From contig NZ_CP054839.1 in NCBI RefSeq assembly GCF_018141105.1, forward strand, positions 7,009,411-7,073,410: a stretch of 64,000 bases of DNA, given 5' to 3'. Source of the stretch: Saccharopolyspora erythraea (GTDB taxonomy: Bacteria; Actinomycetota; Actinomycetes; Mycobacteriales; Pseudonocardiaceae). The translations under genes and the position numbers were made by a program. Of the stretch, positions 49,910-58,537 are shown piece after piece. The notes beneath the pieces are model-generated. The model ran no database searches. It saw only the letters and a list, made by a program, of their open reading frames with translations, and had not been told where the DNA came from. Positions within the stretch are counted from its first letter, which is position 1; each line of letters starts with the position of its first letter.

Positions 49910-50226
49910 CCCAGGAAGTCTAAGGAAGCGTCGTCGCTGTTCAGCCAACGGGTTGGAGGTGCGGGGACGGGGTTCGGGCCTGCGGTGGGCCGGAGGACCG
50001 CGCGAGTGCTGAGCGTCACATCCCGGTTACCGCTCGGTTGCGCTCGGGCATCCGGCCGTGGCACGGCCCGGAGTGCGGTCGGCCTGCGGCCCGGGGGAAC
50101 GTGAGCTTGTGTCGCGAATAGGACGAAAGGGGGTCCGAACGCGACAAAATCTCTAAACTGGCGGGCGGCCGAGGCGGGCCTGCACGGCCTGGCACTGCTC
50201 CGCGAGACGAGGTTCCGGAAGAAGCT

Positions 50227-50997
50227 ATGGCGAACGGGAAGAAGAACAAGGCGGTTCGCAGCGCACGCGGGTCGGTGGTGCAGCAGCGCTCGATCCCATG
50301 GGTGCTCATCGCCGGCGTGACAGTGGTGCTCATCATCGCCGGAGTGGTGTTCGGCTACGTCGGCATGCGAGCCGTGGACAAGCAGGCCCTGGCGGTGTTC
50401 ACGCCCTCACAGCAGAACCCCGATCCATCCAAGGCGATCCCCGGGGTGCAGCTCGCCAACTACCCCGCCCAGCAGCACGTCACCCAGGCGCAGCGGGTGG
50501 CCTACGACCAGACCCCGCCGTTCGGCGGCCCCCACGACGGCATCTGGGCCGACTGCACCGGCGTGGTGTACCCGCAGCCGGTGCGCACCGAGAACATGGT
50601 CCACTCGCTGGAGCACGGAGCGGTCTGGATCGCCTACGACCCGGCGAAGGTCGACGCGGCAGGCGTCGAGGAGCTCAGCAAGCGGGTCGAGGGCAAGCCG
50701 TACACGATGATGTCGCCCTACCCCGGCATCGACAGCCCCATCTCGGTGCAGTCGTGGGGCCACCGGCTCAAGGTCGACAAGGCCGACGACCAGCGGATCG
50801 ACCAGTTCATCACCGCCCTGCGGCAGAACGGCTTCGGCGTCTACCCCGAGATCGGCGGCTCCTGCCAGGCCTACCCCGGCGCGTTCGACACCCTCAACCC
50901 GCCGCCGTTCGACCCCACCCCGGCGCCGCCGGGCTCGGTCCCCATGGACGGCACCGGCTCGCAGCAGGCGCCCGGTGAGATGGGGGCCGGTCAGTGA
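50227..50997 (+). CDS. DUF3105 membrane-anchored protein
   Basis: 256 residues. A basic cytoplasmic N-terminus (ANGKKNKAVRSARG), one membrane helix (WVLIAGVTVVLIIAGVVFGYVGM) and an extracytoplasmic DUF3105 domain with Y-x-x-Q-P-F/P-P-x-G-G-P-H and the conserved MVHSLEHGAVWIAYDP. The His/Glu pair in SLEHG suggests metal binding. Function unknown. It overlaps the DUF305 gene by four bases (GTGA), an association common in actinobacteria. The 318-base spacer from argS includes TAAACT at 50154, a possible -10 for this operon. Confidence 0.9.
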   Translation: MANGKKNKAVRSARGSVVQQRSIPWVLIAGVTVVLIIAGVVFGYVGMRAVDKQALAVFTPSQQNPDPSKAIPGVQLANYPAQQHVTQAQRVAYDQTPPFGGPHDGIWADCTGVVYPQPVRTENMVHSLEHGAVWIAYDPAKVDAAGVEELSKRVEGKPYTMMSPYPGIDSPISVQSWGHRLKVDKADDQRIDQFITALRQNGFGVYPEIGGSCQAYPGAFDTLNPPPFDPTPAPPGSVPMDGTGSQQAPGEMGAGQ

Positions 50998-51794
50998 CCG
51001 GAGGAGCGACCGGCCCGGAGGACCGGCCCGCGTCAGCGGGCGGCTCCGACGAGCGTCCCGACGCAGGGGCGGAGAGCCGGCTCGGGGGTGGTGGCGCGCG
51101 GCGAGCGGGCTCGCCGCTGGCGGCGCGCGTCTTCATCGCGGTGGCGGGCACGGTGGCTCTGCTCCTGCTGGGCGCGGCGGGCGGCATGCTGCTCAAGGCC
51201 CCTTCGGACCAGCGGGTGGAGAACAACCCGTCGGCGGTCGACGTCGGCTTCGCCCAGGACATGTCGGTCCACCACCAGCAGGCCGTCACCATGGCCACCC
51301 TGGCCAGGGAGCGCGCCTCCGACACGGCGGTGCGCCAGCTCGCCTTCGACATCGAGACGAACCAGCGCGACCAGATCGGCCGCATGCAGGGCTGGCTCAG
51401 CCTGTGGGGTCAGCCCGCCCAGTCCACCGGCGCACCGATGCAGTGGATGGAGGAGAACGGCGGCCACGGAGGCGGACACGGCGGCAGCGGGCATGGGGGC
51501 AGTGGGCACGGCGCGCCTTCGACGTCGGGCGGCCTCATGCCCGGCATGGCGACCAGTGCGGAGCTGGCACGGCTGCAGGCCCTGCGCGGCCCGGAGTTCG
51601 ACGTCGAGTTCCTCCGCCTCATGCTGCGCCACCACGAAGGCGGCGCGGCCATGGCCGAATACGGCGCCCAGCGCGCAGCCGTCCCCACCGTCCGGGGGCT
51701 GGCGCAGAACATGCTGGGCTCGCAGGGCAACGAGAGCATGCTCATGCGGGACATGCTGAGCGCACGCGGCGCCGCACCTCTGCCCCCTGGCTGA
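50994..51794 (+). CDS. DUF305 family protein, His-rich
   Basis: 266 residues. Single membrane anchor near residue 50 after a disordered Gly/Ala/Arg-rich N-terminus, then an exported ferritin-like DUF305 domain with the repeated motif DMSVHHQQAVTMA and LMLRHHEGGAAMAEY. A 25-residue Gly/His-rich insertion (HGGGHGGSGHGG) lies between the halves and could bind metal. DUF305 proteins often sit near copper genes; a metal role is a reasonable inference here given the cation exporter next door. Second gene of a two-gene operon. Confidence 0.9.
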   Translation: MTGGATGPEDRPASAGGSDERPDAGAESRLGGGGARRAGSPLAARVFIAVAGTVALLLLGAAGGMLLKAPSDQRVENNPSAVDVGFAQDMSVHHQQAVTMATLARERASDTAVRQLAFDIETNQRDQIGRMQGWLSLWGQPAQSTGAPMQWMEENGGHGGGHGGSGHGGSGHGAPSTSGGLMPGMATSAELARLQALRGPEFDVEFLRLMLRHHEGGAAMAEYGAQRAAVPTVRGLAQNMLGSQGNESMLMRDMLSARGAAPLPPG

Positions 51795-51840
51795 CGGCGG
51801 GGTGGGGGCTCTGGGGCCTTGCGGGTCGCCTTCCATCGGG

Positions 51841-51911
51841 GTTTCTGGGGCGCTCGCCGCCCCAGGTCCCCGTCAGGTCTCCGGGACGAGAACCGGGCAC
51901 CGCCCGTGTGG
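51841..51911. repeat. Dispersed hairpin repeat, copy 2 (intact)
   Basis: The sequence matches 10529-10579 joined to 10719-10740. The core CTGGGGCG-CTCGC-CGCCCCAG is a perfect 8-bp stem with 5-base loop. It lies between the convergent DUF305 and CDF genes, 35 bases from the CDF stop, the same placement relative to a minus-strand gene end as copy 1. Confidence 0.75.
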
Positions 51912-51945
51912 GAGGTGAGCCGGGGACTCCGCTCGTGGCGGTCGC

Positions 51946-52863
51946 TCACCAGGTGAGGGCTCGGCAGCGCTTCGCGCACTCGACGGGTTCGACCTGGAGG
52001 GTGGCGTGGTCGATGGAGTACCGCTCCGCCAGGAGCCGTTGGGCTGCGATGAGCACGCCGCCGTGGTCGGCGCCGTTGTCCGTCGTCAGGTGGGCCGAGG
52101 CGACCTCCATGCCGGAGGTGAGGGTCCAGACGTGCAGGTCGTGGACCTCGGTGACCGACGGGAGCTCGGCGAGCTCGGTGCGCATCTTCTGCACGTCGAC
52201 GCCTTCCGGTGCCTGCTGGACGAGGATGCGCAGCGCCTGCCGGGCCAGCTTCCAGGTGCGAGGCAGGACGAACAGGCCCACGCCGACGGCGACGATGGGG
52301 TCGGCCAGGTACCAGCCGAAGGCGGTGGTCAGCGCACCGCCGACCAGCACGCCGATCGAGCCGAGCGTGTCGGCCAGGACTTCCAGGTAGGCGCCTCGGA
52401 CGTTGAGGCTCTCGTTCGCGCCCTTTCGCAGCAGGGCGAAGACCACGAGGTTGGCGAGCAGGCCCGCCGCGGCCGTCAGCATCATCGGCACACCCGCGAC
52501 CTCCGGCGGCTCCCGGAAGCGCCCGATGGCCTCGTAGAGGATGTAGGCGGCCACGCCGAACAGCAGCACGGCGTTGGCCAGAGCCGCGAGCACCTCCACC
52601 CGGTACAGCCCGAACGTCCGCCCGCCGCGCGCGGGGAGGCGGGCCGCGGTGATGGCCGCCAGGGCCATCCCGACCCCGAGGACGTCGGTGAGCATGTGCC
52701 CGGCGTCGGACAGCAGCGCCAGCGACGAGGTCATGAAGCCGACCACGGCTTCGAGCACGAAGAAGCCCAGCAGAACCGCGAACGACGCCCCGAGGCGCCG
52801 CACGTAGCGCCCGGACGCGCTCACCGCGTCGGCGGCACCGCCGTGCCCGTGGCCATGGCCCAT
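51946..52863 (-). CDS. CDF-family cation efflux protein
   Basis: 305 residues. His-rich N-terminus (GHGHGHGG), six membrane helices and a C-terminal ferredoxin-like domain (VDVQKMRTELAELPSVTEVHDLHVWTLTSG). Exports zinc or similar divalent ions in exchange for protons. The first transport site is the usual H-x-x-x-D in SDAGHMLTD; in helix 5 the expected His is Glu (LEVLADTLGS), a variant that may alter metal choice. ATG follows AAGGAGG by 7 bases; upstream is a promoter with a palindrome in its spacer. Confidence 0.9.
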   Translation of the reverse strand: MGHGHGHGGAADAVSASGRYVRRLGASFAVLLGFFVLEAVVGFMTSSLALLSDAGHMLTDVLGVGMALAAITAARLPARGGRTFGLYRVEVLAALANAVLLFGVAAYILYEAIGRFREPPEVAGVPMMLTAAAGLLANLVVFALLRKGANESLNVRGAYLEVLADTLGSIGVLVGGALTTAFGWYLADPIVAVGVGLFVLPRTWKLARQALRILVQQAPEGVDVQKMRTELAELPSVTEVHDLHVWTLTSGMEVASAHLTTDNGADHGGVLIAAQRLLAERYSIDHATLQVEPVECAKRCRALTW

Positions 52864-52891
52864 CTCAAGCCCTCCTTAACGTCCCGCCACA

Positions 52892-52920
52892 GATATATAG
52901 TCACATGTGCATGAGTGCAA
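52892..52920 (-). promoter_or_regulatory. Promoter of CDF gene with spacer palindrome
   Basis: Minus strand: TTGCAC (-35), 17-base spacer, TATATC (-10), about 28 bases before the CDF ATG. The spacer holds the perfect palindrome CACATGTG (52902-52909). The patch is AT-rich for this genome. A palindrome between -35 and -10 is typical of metal-responsive regulation by MerR or ArsR-type proteins; no such regulator gene lies in the window. Confidence 0.55.
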
Positions 52921-53104
52921 CAGAAGGGAGGCTCACCTCACTCGATCATCACACCGGAGCACGTACCCCGCCGCCGTGACACAGGGGTTCCCCACGCGGC
53001 AGCACCCGAAAAACGCCAGGTGAGCGATCAGCGAACACCCGACCTGCCCCCTGCGCGTCCACGATCAGGCGATGCGCTAAGCTTTCGGACGTCAACAACG
53101 ACAA

Positions 53105-53177
53105 GCCCTCGTAGCTCAGCGGATAGAGCACTGCCCTCCGGAGGCAGGTGTCGCAGGTTCGAGTCCTGCCGAGGGCG
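53105..53177 (+). tRNA. tRNA-Arg (anticodon CCG)
   Basis: Complete cloverleaf of 73 bases: acceptor GCCCTCG / CGAGGGC, D stem GCTC/GAGC, anticodon stem CTGCC/GGCAG with loop CTCCGGA (anticodon CCG), variable loop GTGTC and T stem GCAGG/CCTGC with loop TTCGAGT. Discriminator base is G. The gene is followed by CCCA, so the CCA end is not encoded exactly and must be added by the nucleotidyltransferase. A 7-bp hairpin (CCCACGA / TCGTGGG) about 25 bases later may end the transcript. The next 300 bases to the LysE gene have no clear gene. Confidence 0.97.
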
Positions 53178-53504
53178 CCCACTAAGTTTCACTCCCCTGC
53201 CCCACGATCGTTCGTGGGCGCATTCGGGGAACGCATCAAGAGATCCGTCCGATTCGGGACGTCGTTCAGTGGGCGCCAGTCGTACCCGAGCTGGCGCATT
53301 CGTGAGTAGCGGCTTAGAGGATTTTTGACCGTAGTAGTCGCTACTGCGCGGCATTGGCAAAACGACGTCGGAAATTGCTTGCCGAGGGCGGTCAGCGGCG
53401 GATCACCTCGATGAGCAACTGGCCGACGACGAGGTAGCCGAGCTGACGATGCACCGGCCCCTTGCCGGTGCGGGTGGTGACCTGGGGAATGCGAGACTGA
53501 GCCC

Positions 53505-54125
53505 ATGCTCCTGCAGCTCCTCGCGGCGGTCGGCGTGCTCGCCGTGCTGACGATCGTGCCCGGCCCGGACATGGCAGTGGTGACGAAGCGAGCCGTCGCG
53601 TCAAGCTGGCAGGACGGCCTGCGGACCGCCGGGGGCATCACCCTCGGGTTGCTCGTGTGGGGCGTGCTCACCGTGGCCGGGCTGGCCGCGGTGCTGGCCG
53701 CCTCCGCGACGGCCTACACGGTGGTCAAGCTGGCCGGGGCCGTCTACCTGGTCTTCCTCGGTGTCCAGGCGCTGCTCCACAGCCGGCGCGACCGCTCGGG
53801 GGCCCCGGCTCCGGCCGGTGCGCCCCCTGCGGGCAACCCGTGGCGGACCGGCCTGGTCAGCAACCTGTTCAACCCGAAGATCGCCGTCTTCTACACCGGT
53901 CTGCTGCCGACGCTCGCGCCGTCCGGGCTCTCCCCGCGCAGCGGGATGGCGCTGCTGGTGCTCATGCACGCGGCGCTGACCTTCGGCTGGCTCGGCGGGT
54001 ACGTGATGCTGCTGGCCAGGGCCCGCGCGTTCTTCGAGCGGCCCGCCGTGCGCCGGGCCATGGACCGCGTCACCGGAGTCGTGCTGATCGGGTTCGGCGT
54101 CAAGGTCGCCACGTCCCAGCACTGA
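53505..54125 (+). CDS. LysE/RhtB-family amino acid exporter
   Basis: 206 residues, six membrane helices. The family motif VLTIVPGPDMAVVTKRAVASSWQDGLRTAGGITLG is at residues 14-48, with TGLVSNLFNPKIAVFYTGLLP near 115. Exports amino acids or homoserine-lactone-like compounds; the substrate is not evident. It stands alone downstream of the tRNA gene. A GCACCGG/CCGGTGC hairpin lies about 50 bases before the start. Confidence 0.9.
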   Translation: MLLQLLAAVGVLAVLTIVPGPDMAVVTKRAVASSWQDGLRTAGGITLGLLVWGVLTVAGLAAVLAASATAYTVVKLAGAVYLVFLGVQALLHSRRDRSGAPAPAGAPPAGNPWRTGLVSNLFNPKIAVFYTGLLPTLAPSGLSPRSGMALLVLMHAALTFGWLGGYVMLLARARAFFERPAVRRAMDRVTGVVLIGFGVKVATSQH

Positions 54126-54194
54126 CGAGCCCGAGCGGCAGCTTTGAATGGGGTCTCTTGTTCCGTGCCGCACGGCTCGGGGGACGATGGGTCC

Positions 54195-54419
54195 GTGGAG
54201 GACGAGGGAGAGCTTCGGACGAACGTCGGCGGCTGGGTGTGCGCGCACCTGGGCATCGGGGCCGACGACGCCCAGGCGAAGGTCGCACGTGATCGGCTCA
54301 CCAACGCGCTGGCCGCCTATCGGGCGCGGCTGGTGCCCGAGGCACCGGCTCCGGAGTTCGAGGAGGTCGCTTCCTCCCGGGGCGGGGCCCCGGGAGGAAG
54401 CATCGGTCAGCGGGTGTAG
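54195..54419 (+). CDS. Small hypothetical protein
   Basis: About 74 residues from GTG 54195 (EDEGELRTNVGGWVCAHLGIGADDAQAKVARDRLTNALAAYRARLVPEA...). A helical, charged N-terminal 55 residues and a Gly/Ser-rich tail. The reading frame has normal third-position bias; no domain is recognised. It overlaps the 3' end of the convergent glucoamylase gene by 13 bases. Uncertain because of its size. Confidence 0.45.
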   Translation: MEDEGELRTNVGGWVCAHLGIGADDAQAKVARDRLTNALAAYRARLVPEAPAPEFEEVASSRGGAPGGSIGQRV

Positions 54420-56566
54420 CGGTCCGCGACGACCGAGGGGGTTTCCACGGGCGCGCCCGCTGCCATCGACGTGACGAGCCGGACGTACTGGGCGTGGGTC
54501 CACGCCAGCGGGGTGGCTGAACGGTTGGGAGTGCCGGGCCTCGGGTCGCCGTCGGCGGCGGGTGCCCGGTTGTCCCAGACCTGCTCCGGCAGCAGCAGCC
54601 CCTCGTTCGCCGTCGCCGCCATCGACCGCAGGCGTTCGGCCGCCATGCCGGGCTGACCCGCCATCAGCTCGTACTCGCCGCGTTCACCGGCGAACAGCGG
54701 CCAGAGCCTGCCGTAGGTGCGGCCGTGGCCGATGTTCCAGTCCGCGCCGTCCTCGCGCTCCCCGTAGCCGTCGTTGGTGAACCGGTGCCAGTGCTGCCCC
54801 GCGGGCGTCTGCTCCCCCAGCACCTCGTCGATGACGCGCAGCGAGTTCACCACCACCGGGTCGTCGGGCCGCTTGACGCCCAGCCGGACCAGTTCCAGGA
54901 AGCTCGGGTCGACCTGGGTGCGCTGGTCGACGTCCTCCGGGTAGTTGTCGCCCGGGTTGTAGGTCGTGCCCTGGTTCGGGTTTCCGTCCTTGGTCAGCCG
55001 CAGGTAGTAGGGCTGCGGCGAGTGCGGGCCGTTGCTGGTCGCGGTCCACCCGTCGACCTTGGCCGCCCATTCGTCGGCGACGGCCAGGTACCGCTGGGCG
55101 CTCTCGTGGTCGCCGGTGCGCTCCAGCAGGTCCGCGGCGCACACCAGACCCGCGATCGTCGAGGCGATCGTGCCCGGCGAGTAGCCGCTGTGGTTCTCCC
55201 ACCGCTCCTGTTCGGTGTACGGGGCCGGGTGCCCCTCGTGCTCGAACTCGACGAGGAACTTCGCCGCCTTGCGGACGCCGTCCATCGTCGCCTCGTCGGT
55301 GCGCCCGAGCTGCCAGGCGAGCACGACCGGGAACGCCGTCTGGTCGAGCTGGACCTTGGTCCAGAACGGCTCTCCGGTGGTCTCGGTGTTCTGCGGCAGG
55401 TGCCCGTCGGGCTGCTGCACCGACCACAGGTAGTCCAGCGCCCGCTCGGCCGCCGCCCGGTCGCCCGCCGACAGCAGCGCGGTCGCGTGCTGGTAGAGGT
55501 CGCGCGGCCAAACCAGGTGGTAGGGCCCGGACTCCGGGGCCATCTCCGGGTCGTCGCGGAACGCCCACGGCATGCTCGGCGACGCGATGAACGCGCCGGG
55601 GTTCTGCTTGTCCTCGCTGGCGGCGAGCATCGCCGTGGAGCTCCAGTACACGGCCTTCTGGTGCTCGTCGGTCAGCGCATCCGGGGGCGTGAGCGAGTCG
55701 GCATAGCGGTGCCAGCCCTCGCCGTAGGCGCGGGCGGCGGCCTCGAACCCGGTCTGCTCCGTCTCCTCCGCCGTCGCGACGGCCTCGCGGGCGTGCTTGC
55801 CGTAGCCGAGGGTGAGCACCGCGTGGGAGGTGCCCACGCCGTCGACCGGCAGCCGCCCGACCTGGCCGACGTGCCCCGGGCCGGCTTCGGGGTGGTGCGC
55901 GGTGAGCCGCTTGTGGCGCGACAGGTCGGTCCAGCCGTCGCTGGCGCCGAGGTAGCCGGAGGAGGTCTCGGTGAAGGCCGGGGCCGCGCGCAGCGCGCTG
56001 GCCGCCGAGCGGTCGGACGCGACCAGCGTCGCGCCCTCGGTCCGGCCGCGGTCGTCGGAGCCGTCCTTGTTCAGGGTCGGCTCGTGCAGGACGTAGGTCT
56101 GCAAGGGCTTGCCGTCCAGCGACCGCACCTGGAGATCCACCACGACCGACGGGCGCGCCGGGTCGGTGACGTAGGTGGCGGTGGCCTCCCAGCCCTGCCC
56201 GGTCGAGACCTGGCGGTACGACGGGGTCTTCGGGTCGGCCGGCTCGGTGCGCGTGGGGACGTCCGACAGGCGCTGGACGAACCCGGCCCCGTCGATCACC
56301 ACGACCTGGAGCTGACGGGACGCGGGCGTCGACAGGTTCGGGTAGTAGAGATCCGCCGCACCGCCGCGGCCGAGGGTGAACCACACCGGGCTCTGCGCGC
56401 TGCGCGAGGTCCCGAAGCCGAGCTTGTCGGCGCCGGCGTAGCCGGGGTCGGTGCCGGGCGCGCCTGGTGCGTCACCCGCCCGCGCGGCCGACGTGGGCAG
56501 CGCGGTGCCCGCGACCGCCGCCACCACGCAGATCCCAAGCAGCGGTGTTCGCCATCGTCTGGACAA
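54407..56566 (-). CDS. Secreted GH15 glucoamylase-type enzyme
   Basis: 719 residues. An N-terminal Sec signal peptide (SRRWRTPLLGICVVAAVAGTALPTSAARA) is followed by a beta-sandwich domain found in bacterial glucoamylases and an (alpha/alpha)6 barrel. YHLVWPRDLYQHATALL, LPQNTETTGEPFWTKVQLDQTAFPVVLAWQLG, the GYSPGTIASTIAGLVCAADLLER region and ADWNIGHGRTYGRLWPLFAGERGEYEL are typical of GH15. Cleaves glucose from the ends of starch or related glucans outside the cell. I place the start at TTG 56566, which has GGAGG five bases upstream; the long frame beyond it has no support. Probably feeds glucose or maltose to other genes of the window. Confidence 0.92.
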   Translation of the reverse strand: MSRRWRTPLLGICVVAAVAGTALPTSAARAGDAPGAPGTDPGYAGADKLGFGTSRSAQSPVWFTLGRGGAADLYYPNLSTPASRQLQVVVIDGAGFVQRLSDVPTRTEPADPKTPSYRQVSTGQGWEATATYVTDPARPSVVVDLQVRSLDGKPLQTYVLHEPTLNKDGSDDRGRTEGATLVASDRSAASALRAAPAFTETSSGYLGASDGWTDLSRHKRLTAHHPEAGPGHVGQVGRLPVDGVGTSHAVLTLGYGKHAREAVATAEETEQTGFEAAARAYGEGWHRYADSLTPPDALTDEHQKAVYWSSTAMLAASEDKQNPGAFIASPSMPWAFRDDPEMAPESGPYHLVWPRDLYQHATALLSAGDRAAAERALDYLWSVQQPDGHLPQNTETTGEPFWTKVQLDQTAFPVVLAWQLGRTDEATMDGVRKAAKFLVEFEHEGHPAPYTEQERWENHSGYSPGTIASTIAGLVCAADLLERTGDHESAQRYLAVADEWAAKVDGWTATSNGPHSPQPYYLRLTKDGNPNQGTTYNPGDNYPEDVDQRTQVDPSFLELVRLGVKRPDDPVVVNSLRVIDEVLGEQTPAGQHWHRFTNDGYGEREDGADWNIGHGRTYGRLWPLFAGERGEYELMAGQPGMAAERLRSMAATANEGLLLPEQVWDNRAPAADGDPRPGTPNRSATPLAWTHAQYVRLVTSMAAGAPVETPSVVADRYTR

Positions 56567-56697
56567 GACGACCTCCGATCGAATCCACAGTGGACCGCAA
56601 TCCACGATGCAAGAAGTTGCGATCTCCCAGCGACTGGGATTGCGTTGTCCCGAATCGCGGAGCAGTGAACCAGGACCCCATGGCGGATACAAGGCTT

Positions 56698-56722
56698 TGC
56701 ATGATTGAAAAGTTTTTGCAAG
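56698..56722. promoter_or_regulatory. AT-rich TTGCA-pair upstream of glucoamylase
   Basis: TTGCA (56698-56702) and TTGCAA (56717-56722) flank an AT-rich 14-base stretch in the spacer between the divergent glucoamylase and hydrolase genes. Paired TTGCAA-like elements occur before starch-enzyme genes of related actinomycetes and act as sites for LacI-family repressors, so this is a candidate operator for the glucoamylase gene. Confidence 0.35.
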
Positions 56723-56842
56723 CCGGGGCCAGGCCAGGCCGCTAAATGTGAACAACGCTCGGAAGTGCCGCCTGATCACGATTGGTTTGCCCCGGGGCCG
56801 GGCAGGGGTAGGCGTGGCCTGAGCGAGCGGAGGGGGTTTCTC

Positions 56843-57580
56843 ATGGCTCATCTGACGGCGGAACCGGTGGAGATGCGGGTGCCCACCGGCACGCTCAACG
56901 GCGACCTCGTGGTGCCGCCCGCGGCCGAGGCGGTCGTGCTCTTCGCGCACGGCTCCGGCAGCTCCCGCCACAGCCCGCGCAACCGCGCGGTCGCCGAGGC
57001 GCTGCAGAACACCGGCTACGCGACCATGCTGCTCGATCTGCTCACCGCGGAGGAGGCCGACACCGACGACCGCACGCAGGCCCTGCGCTTCGACATCGAC
57101 CTGCTGACCGACCGCGTGGTCACCGCCGTCGACTGGCTGGAGCAGTGGCAGGCGACCAGGGGCATGCCCGTCGGGCTGTTCGGCGCCAGCACCGGTGCCG
57201 CGGCCGCGCTCAAGGGTGCGAGCAGACGGCCGGGTCGGGTCGCGGCGGTCGTGTCGCGGGGCGGGCGGCCCGACCTCAGCGGCGAGGCCCTCTCCTCGGT
57301 ACAGGCCCCGACGCTGCTGATCGTCGGCGGCGACGACCGCGAGGTGCTGGAGCTCAACCGGCACGCGGCCAAGCTGCTGACCTCGCTGCCGCTCACCGAC
57401 GTGCAGATCGAGATCGTGCAGCACGCGGGCCACCTGTTCGAGGAGCCGGGCGCGCTCGAGAAGGTCACCGACCTCGCCGCCGGGTGGTTCCGCCGCTACC
57501 TCGGGGTCCCGCGCCCCGAGGGGCCGACCGGCACCCACGTCAAACCCCCCGAGCCGGTGCGCAGAGGCGTGAACCGCTGA
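56843..57580 (+). CDS. Alpha/beta hydrolase, dienelactone-hydrolase-like
   Basis: 245 residues. Nucleophile Ser116 in FGASTGAAAAL, Asp165 in VGGDDREV and His197 in HAGHLFEEPGAL form the triad. The FAHGSGSSRHSPRNRAVAEAL segment near residue 35 is typical of the family of small esterases annotated as phosphoribosyltransferase-linked or dienelactone hydrolases. Cytoplasmic; substrate unknown. ATG 56843 with GGAGGGGG upstream; a longer frame begins at 56705 but lacks support. Divergent from the glucoamylase gene. Confidence 0.85.
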   Translation: MAHLTAEPVEMRVPTGTLNGDLVVPPAAEAVVLFAHGSGSSRHSPRNRAVAEALQNTGYATMLLDLLTAEEADTDDRTQALRFDIDLLTDRVVTAVDWLEQWQATRGMPVGLFGASTGAAAALKGASRRPGRVAAVVSRGGRPDLSGEALSSVQAPTLLIVGGDDREVLELNRHAAKLLTSLPLTDVQIEIVQHAGHLFEEPGALEKVTDLAAGWFRRYLGVPRPEGPTGTHVKPPEPVRRGVNR

Positions 57581-57697
57581 CGCGGCCGCGCCGACGCCGT
57601 GGCGGCGCCGGCGCGGCGGATCGAGCGCGGGACCGGGCTCGGACGCCGTTCTTTTGATCCCTGAAGGGGCGTCCGCCACCAGCACCGCGACGCAAGG

Positions 57698-58537
57698 TCA
57701 GCTCAAAGGCAGGGCTCGACGCGCGTAGTGCACCGTCTTGGCCGTGAGCAGGAACAGATCGGCGCGCTTGTCGACGCCCTCCGGATCGGCCGGGTCGAGC
57801 AGCCGGTCCAGCGCCTTCAGGTCGTCGGGGTCCAGGACCTCGGCGAGCGCGTGGCGCTGGCGCTCGAGCAGCCGCCGCACCAGCCGCCGGGGCGCGTCGG
57901 CCAGCGGCGCCGGGTGGTCGACCAGGAACGTCCTGCTGCGGGCGTCGGTGAGCCCGGCGTCGCGCAGCATGCGGGGCCAGTCCTCGACCACCGGCACCGA
58001 TCCGGGCAGCTCGGCGCGCATGGTGCTGTACCGGTCCTCCAACGCCGCGTCCAGGCGGGCCTGGAGTCCCGGCTTCCCGAAGCCGAAGTCGCGGGGCAGG
58101 TAGCGGGGCGGCAGTCCGCCCTCGACGATGGCGAGCACACCGCCGGGAGCCACCAGCCGGGCGATGCGGTCGAGCGCTCCCTGCTGGTCACCGACGTGGT
58201 GCACGGCCTGCGCCGACCAAACCAGGTCCGCGGCGGGAAGGTCGTCCAAGCCCTCCGGGAACTCGGCCACCCGGGTGCGCAACCGGACGCCCAGTTGCTC
58301 GGCCCGGGCCTCTGCTCGGGCCAGCAGTTCGGGCGTGCCGTCCACCGCGGTCACCTCGGCCTGCGGGAACAGACCGGCCAGCCGGCAGGCGGCCACCCCG
58401 GGCCCGCTGCCGATGTCGAGCACGCGCCGCGGGGTCAGGTGCTCCAGCTCCGCGAACGCCTGCCGCACGTAGGGGCTGTGCACCTCGCCCTCGTCGACCA
58501 TCATGTCGGCCATCGCGGCCCAGTCGATGTCGTTCAT
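57698..58537 (-). CDS. SAM-dependent methyltransferase, class I
   Basis: 279 residues. SAM-binding motif I VLDIGSGPGVAACRLA near residue 40, acidic loop VTAVDGTPELL, motif II-III ADLVWSAQAVHHVGD and LVAPGGVLAIVEGG. The C-terminal 130 residues are helical. Substrate unknown. Its ATG overlaps the stop of the upstream flavoprotein gene by four bases, so both are made together; they may act on the same thiol- or metal-linked stress. Confidence 0.87.
   Translation of the reverse strand: MNDIDWAAMADMMVDEGEVHSPYVRQAFAELEHLTPRRVLDIGSGPGVAACRLAGLFPQAEVTAVDGTPELLARAEARAEQLGVRLRTRVAEFPEGLDDLPAADLVWSAQAVHHVGDQQGALDRIARLVAPGGVLAIVEGGLPPRYLPRDFGFGKPGLQARLDAALEDRYSTMRAELPGSVPVVEDWPRMLRDAGLTDARSRTFLVDHPAPLADAPRRLVRRLLERQRHALAEVLDPDDLKALDRLLDPADPEGVDKRADLFLLTAKTVHYARRALPLS

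Noticed and set aside
53392-53604. Minus-strand frame ending HRQLGYLVVGQLLIEVIRR before the LysE gene
   Set aside because: The C-terminal 30 residues look protein-like, but the rest runs antisense through the LysE gene start and no start or family is visible. It may be a remnant, but I cannot support a gene.
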